A stretch of 37,965 bases of DNA from Planctomycetota bacterium (GTDB lineage Bacteria; Planctomycetota; Phycisphaerae; Sedimentisphaerales; Anaerohalosphaeraceae). Below the pieces are notes generated by a model. That model saw only the letters and a program-made list of their open reading frames with translations. It made no database searches and had not been told where the DNA came from. The translations under genes were made by a program, and so were the position numbers. This document shows, piece by piece, positions 7,673-16,582 of the stretch; positions within the stretch are counted from its first letter, which is position 1, and each line of letters starts with the position of its first letter. The stretch is taken from NCBI GenBank assembly GCA_016873215.1, contig VGXU01000021.1, positions 1 through 37,965 on the forward strand, read 5' to 3'.

Positions 7673-8962
7673 ATGCGAATTGTACAGCTTGCACCGGGAT
7701 CTGGGGGCGGGTTTTACTGCGAAAACTGCATTCGCGACGCGATGCTGGTACGGCAGCTTCATCGGCTTGGGCATGAGGCGGTTGCGGTGCCGATGTATCT
7801 GCCGGGCGTGGCGGAACAGAGTGATACAATTCAAGGGCCGGTATTTTTCGGTGGAATCAATGTCTGGCTGCAGCAGCATCTGGGGTTATTTCGCAAGACG
7901 CCGCGATGGGTGGACCGGTGGTTTGACCGGCCGGGGCTGTTGAGGATGGCGGCGAAAAAGGCGGCGATGGTCAACGCCAGGGAGCTTGGCCGGACAACCA
8001 TTTCAATGCTGGAGGGCGCCGACGGCAGGCAGGTCAAGGAATTGGACCGGCTGCTGGACTGGCTCGCTGCGGCGGATAATAAGCCTGACGTTGTGATTTT
8101 GTCCAATGCGCTGCTGGCGGGGTTAGCGGGGCCGATTCGGCGACGGCTGGATTGTACGGTGGCATGTCTTCTTCAGGATGAGGATGGATTTGTTGACGGG
8201 CTTGGCGTGCCGTGGGCACAGCAGGTGTGGGAATTGATGCGGCAATGCGCTGCGGATGTGGATTTATTTATTGCGGTAAGTCGATACTACAAAACCTTAA
8301 TGGCGGAAAAACTTTCATTGAAACCGGAGCGGATACAATGCGTATATCCGGGATTGGACGTAGATGCGTATCAGCCGGCGGTTCAAAAACCGGAGACACT
8401 GACGATTGGTTTTCTGTCGCGGATGTGCAAAGAAGACGGACTGGATATTCTGGTCGATGCGATAGCGATTCTGGCCGAAAGCGACGAGTTTAATTCTGTG
8501 CGATTGAAAATCTGCGGGGGACAAACGGCGGCGGACATAAGCTATGTGCAGACCATTCGAGAAAAACTTCAAAGCTGCGGTTTGGCAGAGAATGTAGAAT
8601 GGGTGGATGATTTCGGTATAGAGAGCCGGAAGTCATTTTTGCAGCGGATATCGCTGATGTGTGTGCCGGTTCGCAAAGCGGCGGCATACGGGCTGTGTGT
8701 GCTGGAGGCGATGGCCTGCGGCGTTGGATTTGTGGAGCCGAAGGCGGGGGTGTTTGAGGAACTGGCACAATTGAGCGGGGCCGGGGTTTTGTATGAGCCG
8801 AATGAGCCTGCGGCGCTGGCTGAGGCGATTCGTCCTTTGCTGTCGGACAGAGGAGCCGTGATGCAGATGGGACAGAAGGCCCGGCAGGCAATCGAAAGTC
8901 ATTTTGATATACGAAAAACAAGTCAATCGCTGATAAAACTCCTGGAAGGAGTACGACGATGA
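7673..8962 (+). CDS. GT4-like glycosyltransferase with N-terminal Cys pair
   Basis: The 429-residue protein has the two-Rossmann layout of GT-B family 4 enzymes, which transfer sugars from nucleotide-sugars. The N-terminal glycine loop is APGSGGGFYCENCIRD, with a CxxC pair and an RD. The C-terminal donor half contains IGFLSRMCKEDGLDILVDA and the E-x7-E-type region VLEAMACGVGFVEPKAGVFEE. It has no signal peptide and is probably cytoplasmic or membrane-peripheral. Its stop overlaps the start of the ABC ATPase by four bases (ATGA), so the three genes are likely co-translated. The acceptor is unknown; an envelope glycan or lipid is likely from context. Confidence 0.85.
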   Translation: MRIVQLAPGSGGGFYCENCIRDAMLVRQLHRLGHEAVAVPMYLPGVAEQSDTIQGPVFFGGINVWLQQHLGLFRKTPRWVDRWFDRPGLLRMAAKKAAMVNARELGRTTISMLEGADGRQVKELDRLLDWLAAADNKPDVVILSNALLAGLAGPIRRRLDCTVACLLQDEDGFVDGLGVPWAQQVWELMRQCAADVDLFIAVSRYYKTLMAEKLSLKPERIQCVYPGLDVDAYQPAVQKPETLTIGFLSRMCKEDGLDILVDAIAILAESDEFNSVRLKICGGQTAADISYVQTIREKLQSCGLAENVEWVDDFGIESRKSFLQRISLMCVPVRKAAAYGLCVLEAMACGVGFVEPKAGVFEELAQLSGAGVLYEPNEPAALAEAIRPLLSDRGAVMQMGQKARQAIESHFDIRKTSQSLIKLLEGVRR

Positions 8963-9648
8963 GTGCATTTTTGCGTCTTGAAGATATTCGAAAAAGCTAT
9001 GCCGGCCCCGGCGGGCAGACGGAAGTGCTGAGCGGGATTTCTCTGGATGCGGGACAGGGGCAGACGATTGCCATTGTCGGGCCGTCGGGCTGCGGCAAAA
9101 GCACGCTGCTCAATATTGTCGGTTTATTGGACAGGCCCACAGCGGGCAAGGTGATATTAGACGAGCGCGAGCTGACGGCTCTGTCGGATACGGAGGCGGC
9201 CAAGGTACGCAACCGGAAAATCGGATTTGTGTTTCAGATGCACCATTTACTGCCGCAGTGCAGCGTGCTGGAGAATGTTTTGCTGCCGACACTGGCGGGT
9301 GGAAAGAAATTGCCTGCCAGGGAGTTTCAATCGCGGGCCCAAGAACTTTTGGAACGGGTGGGGCTGAAAGACCGAATGCAGCATCGGCCCGGCCAGCTCA
9401 GCGCCGGTCAGCGGCAGCGTGCGGCTATTGTACGGGCACTGATTTTACAGCCTGTTTTACTTTTGGCCGACGAGCCGACGGGGGCATTGGACAAAGATAA
9501 CGCCGAACAAATCGCCGAACTGATAGTTGAACTGAACCGGCAGGAAAAAATGACGCTTATTGTCGCCACCCATTCGATGGAACTGGCGGGAAAAATGGAA
9601 TGGCGGTATCAGTTGACGCAGGGCGTTCTGCGGCAGAGTGAAATATGA
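8959..9648 (+). CDS. ABC transporter ATP-binding protein, LolD/MacB type
   Basis: The 229-residue ATPase carries Walker A (GPSGCGKST, about 36-44), the Q-loop (FVFQMHHLLPQCSVLENVLLP), the signature LSAGQRQRAAI, Walker B (LLLADEPTGALD) and a switch His in VATHSMELA. The GALD and HHLLPQ wording is typical of the LolD/MacB/FtsE branch, which drives extrusion of lipoproteins or peptides by a mechanotransmission mechanism rather than solute import. It overlaps both neighbours by four bases, and the next gene supplies the FtsX-type permease. Confidence 0.93.
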   Translation: MSAFLRLEDIRKSYAGPGGQTEVLSGISLDAGQGQTIAIVGPSGCGKSTLLNIVGLLDRPTAGKVILDERELTALSDTEAAKVRNRKIGFVFQMHHLLPQCSVLENVLLPTLAGGKKLPAREFQSRAQELLERVGLKDRMQHRPGQLSAGQRQRAAIVRALILQPVLLLADEPTGALDKDNAEQIAELIVELNRQEKMTLIVATHSMELAGKMEWRYQLTQGVLRQSEI

Positions 9649-12600
9649 ACCTGATTGGCATTACAAAACAGGGTTTACGGTTTTACTGGAAGACGCATTT
9701 AGCGACGGGGCTGGCGGTGCTGGTCGCGGCGGCGGTGCTGGCAGGTGCTCTGGCGGTGGGCGATTCGATAAAAGCCACCCTGACCCGGCGGGCGCAAATG
9801 CGTCTGGGTCGGGTAGGGACGGCGGTGCAGTGTCCGGGACTGTTTCGGGCTAAACTGGCGGCGGAACTGGAAGAGAAACTGACGCCGCAGCAGGGTCAGG
9901 TGGCTTCGACGAATGCGCTGCAGGTTGTTGTCGCGCCGGTCCTGCGGACGACGGGATTTACGGAGAACGCGGACGGCACGGTGCGCGTGGGCAACATACA
10001 AATTCTTGGCATTGATGAACGGTACTGGAAACTGGGGCCGCAGTCGTCGACTCGTCAGGCGGAGGAAATAAAAGAGGGCGCGGCGGTCAGCCGGGCGCTG
10101 GCCCAGCGGCTGGGATTGAAAGCCGGTCAGGAGATTGTCGTGCGGATGCGTGCCGTGGGCGGGACGCCCGCAGAAACGGTGCTGACGCCGGAGGAACAGA
10201 CTCGTGTGTCGTTTCGGCGGACGGTTGCGCGGGTTGTCGAAGACGAAGCATTCGGCGGATTTGATTTGTATTCCCGGCCCGACAGCGGTCTGAATGTGTT
10301 TGTGCCGCTGGAGGAACTTAGCGCGATGACGGATGCGGAAGGCGGGGTGACTTGGGCCAATATGCTGCTCATCGGCGGTGCGGTTAATACGAATGATATT
10401 CGGCAGACGCTGCCGACGGTATGGCAGTTGGAGGATGCGGGGCTGGAATTACGGCTGGTGGACTGGCCGCGTGTTCTGGAATTGCGCAGCCAGGGGGTAT
10501 TTATTCCGGACGCCATTACTCAGGGGATACAGAAGAATGTCGGCGGTGCGCTGGGGCTGGTGACCTATTTTGTAAATGAGCTGCGCTGCGGCCTGCGGAC
10601 GGTACCGTATTCATTTGTGTGCGCGGTGGATGATATGCCGCAGGAAAAATCGCCGGTGACGGTGACGCAGGAAGAGATGATTATCAATGAATGGCTGGCC
10701 GATGCATTGAAAGCGTCGGAAGGGGATAAAATTGAGATTCGTTATTTTGTGCCATCGCAGGCCAAGAAGCTGGTCGAACAGGCGGGGACATTCACGGTCA
10801 AGACGGTGATTCCGATGATGGGCAGCGGAGCGGACAGTTCGCTGATGCCGGGGTATAAGGCGCTGGCGGACGCGGAGAACTGCCGTGATTGGAAAGCGGG
10901 GATTCCTATTGATTTGTCCAAAATCCGTCCTGAAGACGAGGAGTACTGGGAGAAATACAAGGGTGCGCCCAAGGCGTTTATTTCGATGAAGGCCGCCAGG
11001 CTGTTATGGTCGAGCCGGTTTGGGACGCTGACGGCGATACGATTTTCGGTGGATGAATATGATATGCGTTCTCTGCGCGCCAAAATTCTTTCCGCGATAG
11101 ACCCGTGGCAGGCGGGGTTTGTGGTATTCGATATGCGGCATACTGCACACGAGGCCGCGAAGGCGACGACGGATTTCGGCAGTTTAGTGACGGGATTGAG
11201 TCTGTTTCTCATCGCGGCATCGCTGATACTGGCAGGGCTGGTGTGGTCATTCGGTCTGCGCCGGCGGGCTATGCAGGTAGGGATGCTGTCGGCGACGGGT
11301 TTTACAAAGGGACGTATCGGATGGGTTTTTCTGCTGGAGGAAGGGCCGGTGGTTTTGGTTGCCTCGTTATTAGGAACGGCGGCGGGGCTGGTTTATACGA
11401 AATTGATTCTGGCGGGGCTGAATAGTATTTGGGCCGGGGCCGCAGGCGGAATGAAAATGCTGTTTGCCGTGCGGCCGCAGACAATGGCGCTGGCAGCGGG
11501 GATTTCGATTGTCATGGCGGCCATTGTCTGGCTGCTGCGGATCCGTGAATTTACAAAACGGCCTGCGGCTCAATTGCTGGATAGGACACAGGAAATCCTT
11601 TTACCGAAGGGGATGGTTGGATTTTCACTGGCGGGTGCGGTGTTTCTTGTGTTTGCCGCGGCCGGGCTAAGCGTTTACGGCACAATGGTTTCGGCGCAGG
11701 CTGCGGGGGGGATGTTTTTCGGCGCCGGCGCGATGATATTGATTGCAATGTCGCTGTTTTTGTCAGCGGGATTGGCGTATCTCGGAGTGCAGGCAAAACG
11801 AATATCTTCGTCACGATGGGGGCTGGCGATAAAAAGCGCGGCCCGGCGAAGAGGGCGAAGCCTGGCGGTTTCAATGACGCTGGCGATGGGGATATTTGTC
11901 GTTCTGGCGACGGGGATTTTTCAGCGGACTGCGCCGAAAGACCCGGCGGAAAAAACAAGCGGTACGGGCGGTTTTACGCTGTGGGCGCAGAGCAGTGTGC
12001 CGTTGGTCAATGACCTCAATGATACGCGGTTTCAACAGCAGGTTGGGATAGTGTTTGCCGAAAAAGGGGATTTCAATGCGGTATCGCTGCGGGTGCAGTC
12101 GGCGGAGGATGCCAGTTGTCTGAATCTCGGGCGGGCGCAGCAGCCGAGTTTATGGGGCGTACGGCCGGAGTCGCTGGCCGGGCGGTTTCGTTTCAAAAAA
12201 GTTCTCGATAGGAAACCGCCGGCCAATTCGTGGGAATGGCTAAATCTGGATTTGGGTGAAGATATCGTCCCGGCCATCGGTGACTGGGCGACGGTATATT
12301 GGGGACTGCATAAAGATGTTGGCGATGAAGTGGATTATACGGACCAGAACGGCAGGGTGTTTCGGCTGAAAATTGTTGCGATGCTGGATGATTCGATATT
12401 GCAGGGCGGGCTTGTCATCAGCGAAAAGCAATTTTTGAAACGATTTGAGAATACCAGCGGCTGGACTGTCTTTTTGATGGATGTCCCGGTTTCATCGGCC
12501 GGGGCTGCGGGTAAAACGCTGACGCAGTCGCTGGGAGTGTATGGGTTTGAGGTACAAACCACCGCCGAAAGATTAACGATGTTTCATCAGGTGGAAAATA

Positions 12601-12977
12601 CGTATATTGGAATTTTTATGGTTCTCGGTTCGCTGGGACTGGTCATTGGGACTGTGGGGCTGGGGCTTGTGGTACTGCTTAACGCGATGGAGCGGACGGG
12701 AGAAATGGCGATGATGCGGGCCATTGGGTACAAGAGGAAGACGCTGGGGTTGATGCTGTTTGCTGAGCATGCGGGACTTTTGACGGCGGGCCTTGTGTTT
12801 GGCATTATTTCGGCGGCGGTGGCGGCGGGACCGCAGCTTGAACAAATGGCGAATCTGCCATGGAAGATGGTTACATCGCTGACGGCAGTGATGTGGGTCA
12901 ACGGATTAGTGTGGGTGGGGATAGCGGCGTCGGCGACAATGCGGGGCGATTTGCTGGAACCGTTGCGAAAAGAGTAA
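9645..12977 (+). CDS. Large FtsX-family ABC permease (1110 aa)
   Basis: A membrane span near residues 20-42 precedes a long extracytoplasmic domain (to about 510). A bundle of spans follows (SLVTGLSLFLIAASLILAGL near 515, further spans to about 720), then a second extracytoplasmic domain (about 770-980). Closing spans include GLVIGTVGLGLVVLLNAMER and the coupling sequence MMRAIGYKRKTLG. This duplicated FtsX layout is common to long LolC/E- or MacB-like permeases. The substrate cannot be read from sequence. Together with the overlapping ATPase and glycosyltransferase it suggests export or extraction of an envelope lipid, lipoprotein or glycoconjugate. Confidence 0.9.
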   Translation: MNLIGITKQGLRFYWKTHLATGLAVLVAAAVLAGALAVGDSIKATLTRRAQMRLGRVGTAVQCPGLFRAKLAAELEEKLTPQQGQVASTNALQVVVAPVLRTTGFTENADGTVRVGNIQILGIDERYWKLGPQSSTRQAEEIKEGAAVSRALAQRLGLKAGQEIVVRMRAVGGTPAETVLTPEEQTRVSFRRTVARVVEDEAFGGFDLYSRPDSGLNVFVPLEELSAMTDAEGGVTWANMLLIGGAVNTNDIRQTLPTVWQLEDAGLELRLVDWPRVLELRSQGVFIPDAITQGIQKNVGGALGLVTYFVNELRCGLRTVPYSFVCAVDDMPQEKSPVTVTQEEMIINEWLADALKASEGDKIEIRYFVPSQAKKLVEQAGTFTVKTVIPMMGSGADSSLMPGYKALADAENCRDWKAGIPIDLSKIRPEDEEYWEKYKGAPKAFISMKAARLLWSSRFGTLTAIRFSVDEYDMRSLRAKILSAIDPWQAGFVVFDMRHTAHEAAKATTDFGSLVTGLSLFLIAASLILAGLVWSFGLRRRAMQVGMLSATGFTKGRIGWVFLLEEGPVVLVASLLGTAAGLVYTKLILAGLNSIWAGAAGGMKMLFAVRPQTMALAAGISIVMAAIVWLLRIREFTKRPAAQLLDRTQEILLPKGMVGFSLAGAVFLVFAAAGLSVYGTMVSAQAAGGMFFGAGAMILIAMSLFLSAGLAYLGVQAKRISSSRWGLAIKSAARRRGRSLAVSMTLAMGIFVVLATGIFQRTAPKDPAEKTSGTGGFTLWAQSSVPLVNDLNDTRFQQQVGIVFAEKGDFNAVSLRVQSAEDASCLNLGRAQQPSLWGVRPESLAGRFRFKKVLDRKPPANSWEWLNLDLGEDIVPAIGDWATVYWGLHKDVGDEVDYTDQNGRVFRLKIVAMLDDSILQGGLVISEKQFLKRFENTSGWTVFLMDVPVSSAGAAGKTLTQSLGVYGFEVQTTAERLTMFHQVENTYIGIFMVLGSLGLVIGTVGLGLVVLLNAMERTGEMAMMRAIGYKRKTLGLMLFAEHAGLLTAGLVFGIISAAVAAGPQLEQMANLPWKMVTSLTAVMWVNGLVWVGIAASATMRGDLLEPLRKE

Positions 12978-12994
12978 AAATAAAATCAAACATT

Positions 12995-13071
12995 AAAAGG
13001 CAAAAAGCAAAATTGAGGAATCGCCTGCGGCGATGAAATTAACACTGGATTCTGGCCTTCGCCAGAATGAC
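12995..13071. repeat. Intergenic hairpin element, copy A
   Basis: An AAAAGGCAAAA-type A-rich lead is followed by ATCGCC-TGC-GGCGAT (13020-13034) and then by ATTCTGGC-CTTC-GCCAGAAT (13049-13068) plus GAC. The second hairpin resembles the dispersed palindromes seen in many bacterial genomes as GGATTCC...GGAATGAC. Confidence 0.7.
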
Positions 13072-13083
13072 AAATGTGAATCT

Positions 13084-14484
13084 ATGAATATGCGACAACA
13101 AAGACTAAAATGGGTATTGCCGGGCCTGCTGATTGCGGTAGGGACGGCGTTGTTTTCCGTGTGGATTTGTCGCTACCAGCGGTTTGAAGTGACGGTGCGT
13201 TTGCCGGGGGCGGATGGACGGCCTGCGGCATCGGTTGCTTCCGTTGGCGGCGGGCCTGCGGCGGGCAGTCTGCAAATGTTTGACGGTAAACCTTCGGCGA
13301 TTGCCAATTCGTGGCCGTGTTTTCGGGGGGCCGATTACGATGGAATCAGCAAAGAAAACGTTCCGCTGCTGCGGCAATTTCCGGAAGGCGGGCCGAAAAA
13401 ACTGTGGCAGATACCGCTTGGCGAAGGTTACGCAGGAGCAACGGTTTGGAAGGGACGGGTTTATGTGATTGATTACGACCCGGCTAAGCAGGCCGATGCG
13501 ATACGATGCCTGAGCCTGGAAGATGGCAAGGAAATCTGGCGATATTCTTATCCGGTGAAAATCAAGCGCAATCACGGGATGAGCCGAACGACGCCGGCGG
13601 CGGCGGATGGATTTGTTGTGACGATGGGGCCGAAGTGCCATGTCTGCTGTTTGAATGCGGAGACGGGGCAGTTTATCTGGGGGATGGATTTGGTTCGTGA
13701 GTATGGCACGCAGGAGCCGCTGTGGTATGCGGGGCAGTGTCCGCGCATCGAGAACGGCCGGGCGATTATCGCGCCGGGAGGAAAGGCGCTGATGATTGCC
13801 GTCGAATGCGCCACGGGCAAAGTCGTCTGGCAGACGGAAAATCCGGACGGGTGGCAAATGACGCATTCGTCAATTCTGCCGATGAATTTCGCGGGCAAGC
13901 GGATGTATGTATATTGTGCAAGCGGCGGCGTGGTTGGGGTGGATGCCGAGAACGGGCGGATACTCTGGAAGACGGACCAATGGAAGCTCAAGACGAACGT
14001 GCCGACGCCGGTGGATTGCGGGGATGGGAAAATATTTTTCTCGGCGGGGTATAACAAGGGCAGCATGATGCTGCAACTAAAACAGGCAGGCGGAGAAATT
14101 GTTCCACAGGTTTTGTTTACGCTGAAGGCGAATGTGTTCGGTGCAGACCAGCAAACTCCCGTCTTTTATCAGGGGTACATCTACGGCGTGCGTCCCGATA
14201 AACGGCTTGTGTGTATGGATACAAATGGCAAAATTCTCTGGAACAGCGGCGAAGCAAATACGTATGGGCTGGGGCCGTATATGGTTGCCGATGGTAAGAT
14301 TATTGTCCTGAATGATGAAGGGGTTTTGTCTTTTATTCAGGCGAAATCCGACGCTTTTGACCTGATAACACAGACGAAAGTATTGGAGGGGCATGAAAGC
14401 TGGGGACCGATGGCGCTGGTGAGCGGACGGTTGATTGTGCGGGATTTGACGAATATGGTGTGCGTGGATGTGGCGCAGCGGTAG
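13084..14484 (+). CDS. Membrane-anchored PQQ/BamB-like beta-propeller protein
   Basis: The 466-residue product has an N-terminal membrane span (WVLPGLLIAVGTALFSVWI, about 9-27) and a short linker. The propeller begins at WPCFRGADYDGISKE and has repeats such as GRVYVIDYD, LEDGKEIWRY, CATGKVVWQT and DAENGRILWKT. The blades look like BamB/PQQ-like propellers (A-x-D-x2-T-G-x2-x-W type). I do not see quinoprotein-dehydrogenase active-site residues, so a binding or scaffolding role outside the membrane is more likely than catalysis. The frame opens at 13033 inside a repeat element; the ATG at 13084 avoids this and keeps the anchor. No clear ribosome binding site is seen. Confidence 0.85.
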   Translation: MNMRQQRLKWVLPGLLIAVGTALFSVWICRYQRFEVTVRLPGADGRPAASVASVGGGPAAGSLQMFDGKPSAIANSWPCFRGADYDGISKENVPLLRQFPEGGPKKLWQIPLGEGYAGATVWKGRVYVIDYDPAKQADAIRCLSLEDGKEIWRYSYPVKIKRNHGMSRTTPAAADGFVVTMGPKCHVCCLNAETGQFIWGMDLVREYGTQEPLWYAGQCPRIENGRAIIAPGGKALMIAVECATGKVVWQTENPDGWQMTHSSILPMNFAGKRMYVYCASGGVVGVDAENGRILWKTDQWKLKTNVPTPVDCGDGKIFFSAGYNKGSMMLQLKQAGGEIVPQVLFTLKANVFGADQQTPVFYQGYIYGVRPDKRLVCMDTNGKILWNSGEANTYGLGPYMVADGKIIVLNDEGVLSFIQAKSDAFDLITQTKVLEGHESWGPMALVSGRLIVRDLTNMVCVDVAQR

Positions 14485-14534
14485 CCGGATTGTTTTTGTT
14501 TTTAAAAAGCGTTATACTGACGAAATTGACGATT

Positions 14535-14594
14535 GAAAATCGACGATTTTCGATTGGTTTTGGATTGAGATACAATCGTCAATCGTAAATCGAC
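14535..14594. repeat. AATCG-rich intergenic repeat with palindrome
   Basis: GAAAATCG-A-CGATTTTC (14535-14551) is a perfect palindrome around one base. It is followed at 14573-14592 by a 20-base string that recurs at 36392-36411 with one difference. It lies directly before the NHL gene. Confidence 0.6.
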
Positions 14595-14602
14595 CATCGT
14601 TA

Positions 14603-15649
14603 ATGGAAATTTGGAGAAACGATTTGAATTATCGGCAAGGTAAAATTGATTCAGGTGTATGGGCGGGGGTGGTGATTACCATAGCCATCGCGGCAGGATT
14701 TTGCGCAGTGCTGTTTTTCGATACGACGGGGCAGAAAGGCAGCGGTCTTTCGGAAGAGTATGTCTATGATATTTCGCAGTACACCAAAATTGACCCGGCG
14801 ATGATTTTATACCGGCAGGCGGGGCCGACGATTGCCGCGGGGCTGAAAAGTACAAAGGCGATTGCGGTGCGGGGTGAGATTTACATTGCCGGAGATAAAG
14901 AAATTATCGTTGTAGATGGGGCGGGCAAGGCCAAACGTAAAATTACGCTGGATGCCGAGCCGACGTGTATTACGTTAAAAGAAGACGGCACGATTGTCGT
15001 GGGAATGGGGGATGCGCTAGTCGTAATCAATCCGGAAGGACAGGAGCGGACGCGATGGGCAGTCGAGGAGGCAAATGCGAGGCTGACATCAGTTGCGCTG
15101 AGTCCGGAAATAATTTTTGCCGCCGATGCGGTCAATGGGCTGATTTATGAGTATGACTGGGCGGGAAAACTTATTCGCACCATTGGTCAAAAAAGTGACG
15201 GCAAAGGCAAAAACGGATTTGTGATTCCAAGCCCGTATTTTGATATTGCGATGGCGCCGGATGGATTGCTTCGCGTAGTTGACCCCGGCAGACATTTGAT
15301 TGTCGCCTATACAATCAATGGCGACAGAGAATGGAGCTGGGGGACGGCGACACCGGCGATTGAGGGATTCAGCGGATGCTGCAATCCTGTGAATTTTGCG
15401 ATACTGCCGGACGGATCATTTGTGACGATCGAAAAAGGGCTGGTGCGTGTCAAAGTGTATGATGCGGAGGGGAAGTTTATCGGCGTCGTCGCAGGCGCCG
15501 AACAACTGGAGTGGACACAACAGCAGCAGGTCTGCAATACGCCCGAACAATGTCAAAGTAAAGGCTTCGATGTGGCGGTTGATAACGACGGCCGGATTTA
15601 TGTTTTGGATACGGTAAAAAATGTGGTTCGAATTTTTGAGAAAAAATAA
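14603..15649 (+). CDS. Membrane-anchored NHL-type beta-propeller protein
   Basis: A single N-terminal span (GVWAGVVITIAIAAGFCAVLFF, about 19-40) precedes repeats of the NHL/SMP-30 style: KSTKAIAVRGEIYIAG, DGTIVVGMGDALVVI, YFDIAMAPDGLLRVVD, FAILPDGSFVTIEKG and FDVAVDNDGRIYVLDT. Two adjacent Cys (GCCNPVNF) and a CNTPEQC pair could form disulfides or bind a metal. No catalytic signature is seen. Either the ATG at 14603 or an in-frame TTG at 14624 could start it. The TTG has a GGAG eight bases upstream, the ATG has none. Its end overlaps the next gene by 29 bases, which ties it to the Fe-S block. Confidence 0.8.
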   Translation: MEIWRNDLNYRQGKIDSGVWAGVVITIAIAAGFCAVLFFDTTGQKGSGLSEEYVYDISQYTKIDPAMILYRQAGPTIAAGLKSTKAIAVRGEIYIAGDKEIIVVDGAGKAKRKITLDAEPTCITLKEDGTIVVGMGDALVVINPEGQERTRWAVEEANARLTSVALSPEIIFAADAVNGLIYEYDWAGKLIRTIGQKSDGKGKNGFVIPSPYFDIAMAPDGLLRVVDPGRHLIVAYTINGDREWSWGTATPAIEGFSGCCNPVNFAILPDGSFVTIEKGLVRVKVYDAEGKFIGVVAGAEQLEWTQQQQVCNTPEQCQSKGFDVAVDNDGRIYVLDTVKNVVRIFEKK

Positions 15650-15893
15650 AACTGAGACGATTTTGGATGGTCGGCGCCAGTGGCTTGTCGCGGCGGGGCG
15701 ATGGGGGGTTGTCGCGCTGATTGCCGGGACGGTGGGCGGATTGTGGAAAAGCGGCAGGATTACACCCCGGAGGCAAACCTGTGCTGATGAGGAAGGCAAA
15801 ATCGGCTGTCGAAAATGCGCGTATCTGAATGATTGCGGACATCCAAAAGCATTGTCAGCAAAACAGGTCATTAAGGAAAACAGCAAAGGGTAA
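15621..15893 (+). CDS. Small Cys-rich membrane protein (90 aa)
   Basis: I know no name for this family. The protein has one membrane span (WGVVALIAGTVGGLWKSG, about 28-45) and a short tail with four Cys in the pattern C-x8-C-x2-C-x5-C (TCADEEGKIGCRKCAYLNDC). Such a set could hold an Fe-S cluster or zinc. The reading frame starts inside the end of the NHL gene. This overlap, and its place just before the polyferredoxin and NapH-like genes, argue that it is real and belongs to the same membrane redox assembly. Function is inferred from context only. Confidence 0.72.
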   Translation: MWFEFLRKNKTETILDGRRQWLVAAGRWGVVALIAGTVGGLWKSGRITPRRQTCADEEGKIGCRKCAYLNDCGHPKALSAKQVIKENSKG

Positions 15894-15993
15894 AAGGAAA
15901 AAATGCAGATTCGCCTCTGGCGAAGAAAATAAACTGGATTTCCGCCTTCCCCCTTCGCCAAAAGGCTTCGGTGGGACAAGTCGCGGGAATGAC
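15892..15993. repeat. Intergenic hairpin element, copy B
   Basis: An A-rich lead with TAAAAGG is followed by TTCGCC-TCT-GGCGAA (15910-15924), then an AAACTGGATTTCCGCC start and a GCGGGAATGAC end. A further CGGGAATGA follows near 16001. It fills the space between the small Cys protein and the polyferredoxin gene. Confidence 0.65.
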
Positions 15994-16021
15994 AAAAAAG
16001 CGGGAATGATAAAAGGCGGCA

Positions 16022-16582
16022 ATGGACGAAAAGAAAAATCAATACAGTCGGCGTGATATTCTGCGGCATGGTGTATGGGGGGCATGCGCGGCGGGTGTCG
16101 CGGGGACAGGTGCGATACTGGCGTCGAAGAGCCGGGGACAAAAATACGTCTGGCAGATTGATCCCTATAAATGTACCGCCTGCGGTAACTGCGCGACATT
16201 CTGTGTCCTGCAGGAATCGGCGGTCAAATGCGTTCACGCTTATGCGATGTGCGGCTACTGTGATTTGTGCACGGGATACTACCGTCCTGAGCCGAAGGAA
16301 CTGAATACCGCGGCGGAGAATCAGCTCTGTCCGCGCGGGGCGATCAAGCGGACTTACGTCGAAGACCCCTATTTCGAATATACGATTGACGAAACGAAGT
16401 GCAACGGCTGCGGCAAATGTGTCATGGGATGCACCTCTTTCGGCAACGGGTCGCTGTTTCTGCAAATCCGGCACGACCGATGCGTCGGCTGTAATGAATG
16501 TGCGATTGCGATAGCGTGCCCGGAAAACGCCATCGTGCGAGTGCCGGCGGAGGAACCTTATTTGCTCAAGGACCGGCGATGA
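16022..16582 (+). CDS. Tat-type polyferredoxin, NapG-like
   Basis: The 186-residue protein opens with a twin-arginine signal (YSRRDILRHG plus a hydrophobic stretch to about residue 36), so it is probably exported folded with its clusters. Cys sets follow: CTACGNCATFC near 51, CGYCDLC near 77, CNGCGKCVMGC near 124 and CVGCNECAIAIACP near 149. This gives room for up to four 4Fe-4S clusters, as in NapG/NosG-type electron carriers that pair with a NapH-type quinol dehydrogenase. The next gene, a NapH-like protein, overlaps it by four bases and supports this pairing. Physiological donor and acceptor are unknown. Confidence 0.87.
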   Translation: MDEKKNQYSRRDILRHGVWGACAAGVAGTGAILASKSRGQKYVWQIDPYKCTACGNCATFCVLQESAVKCVHAYAMCGYCDLCTGYYRPEPKELNTAAENQLCPRGAIKRTYVEDPYFEYTIDETKCNGCGKCVMGCTSFGNGSLFLQIRHDRCVGCNECAIAIACPENAIVRVPAEEPYLLKDRR

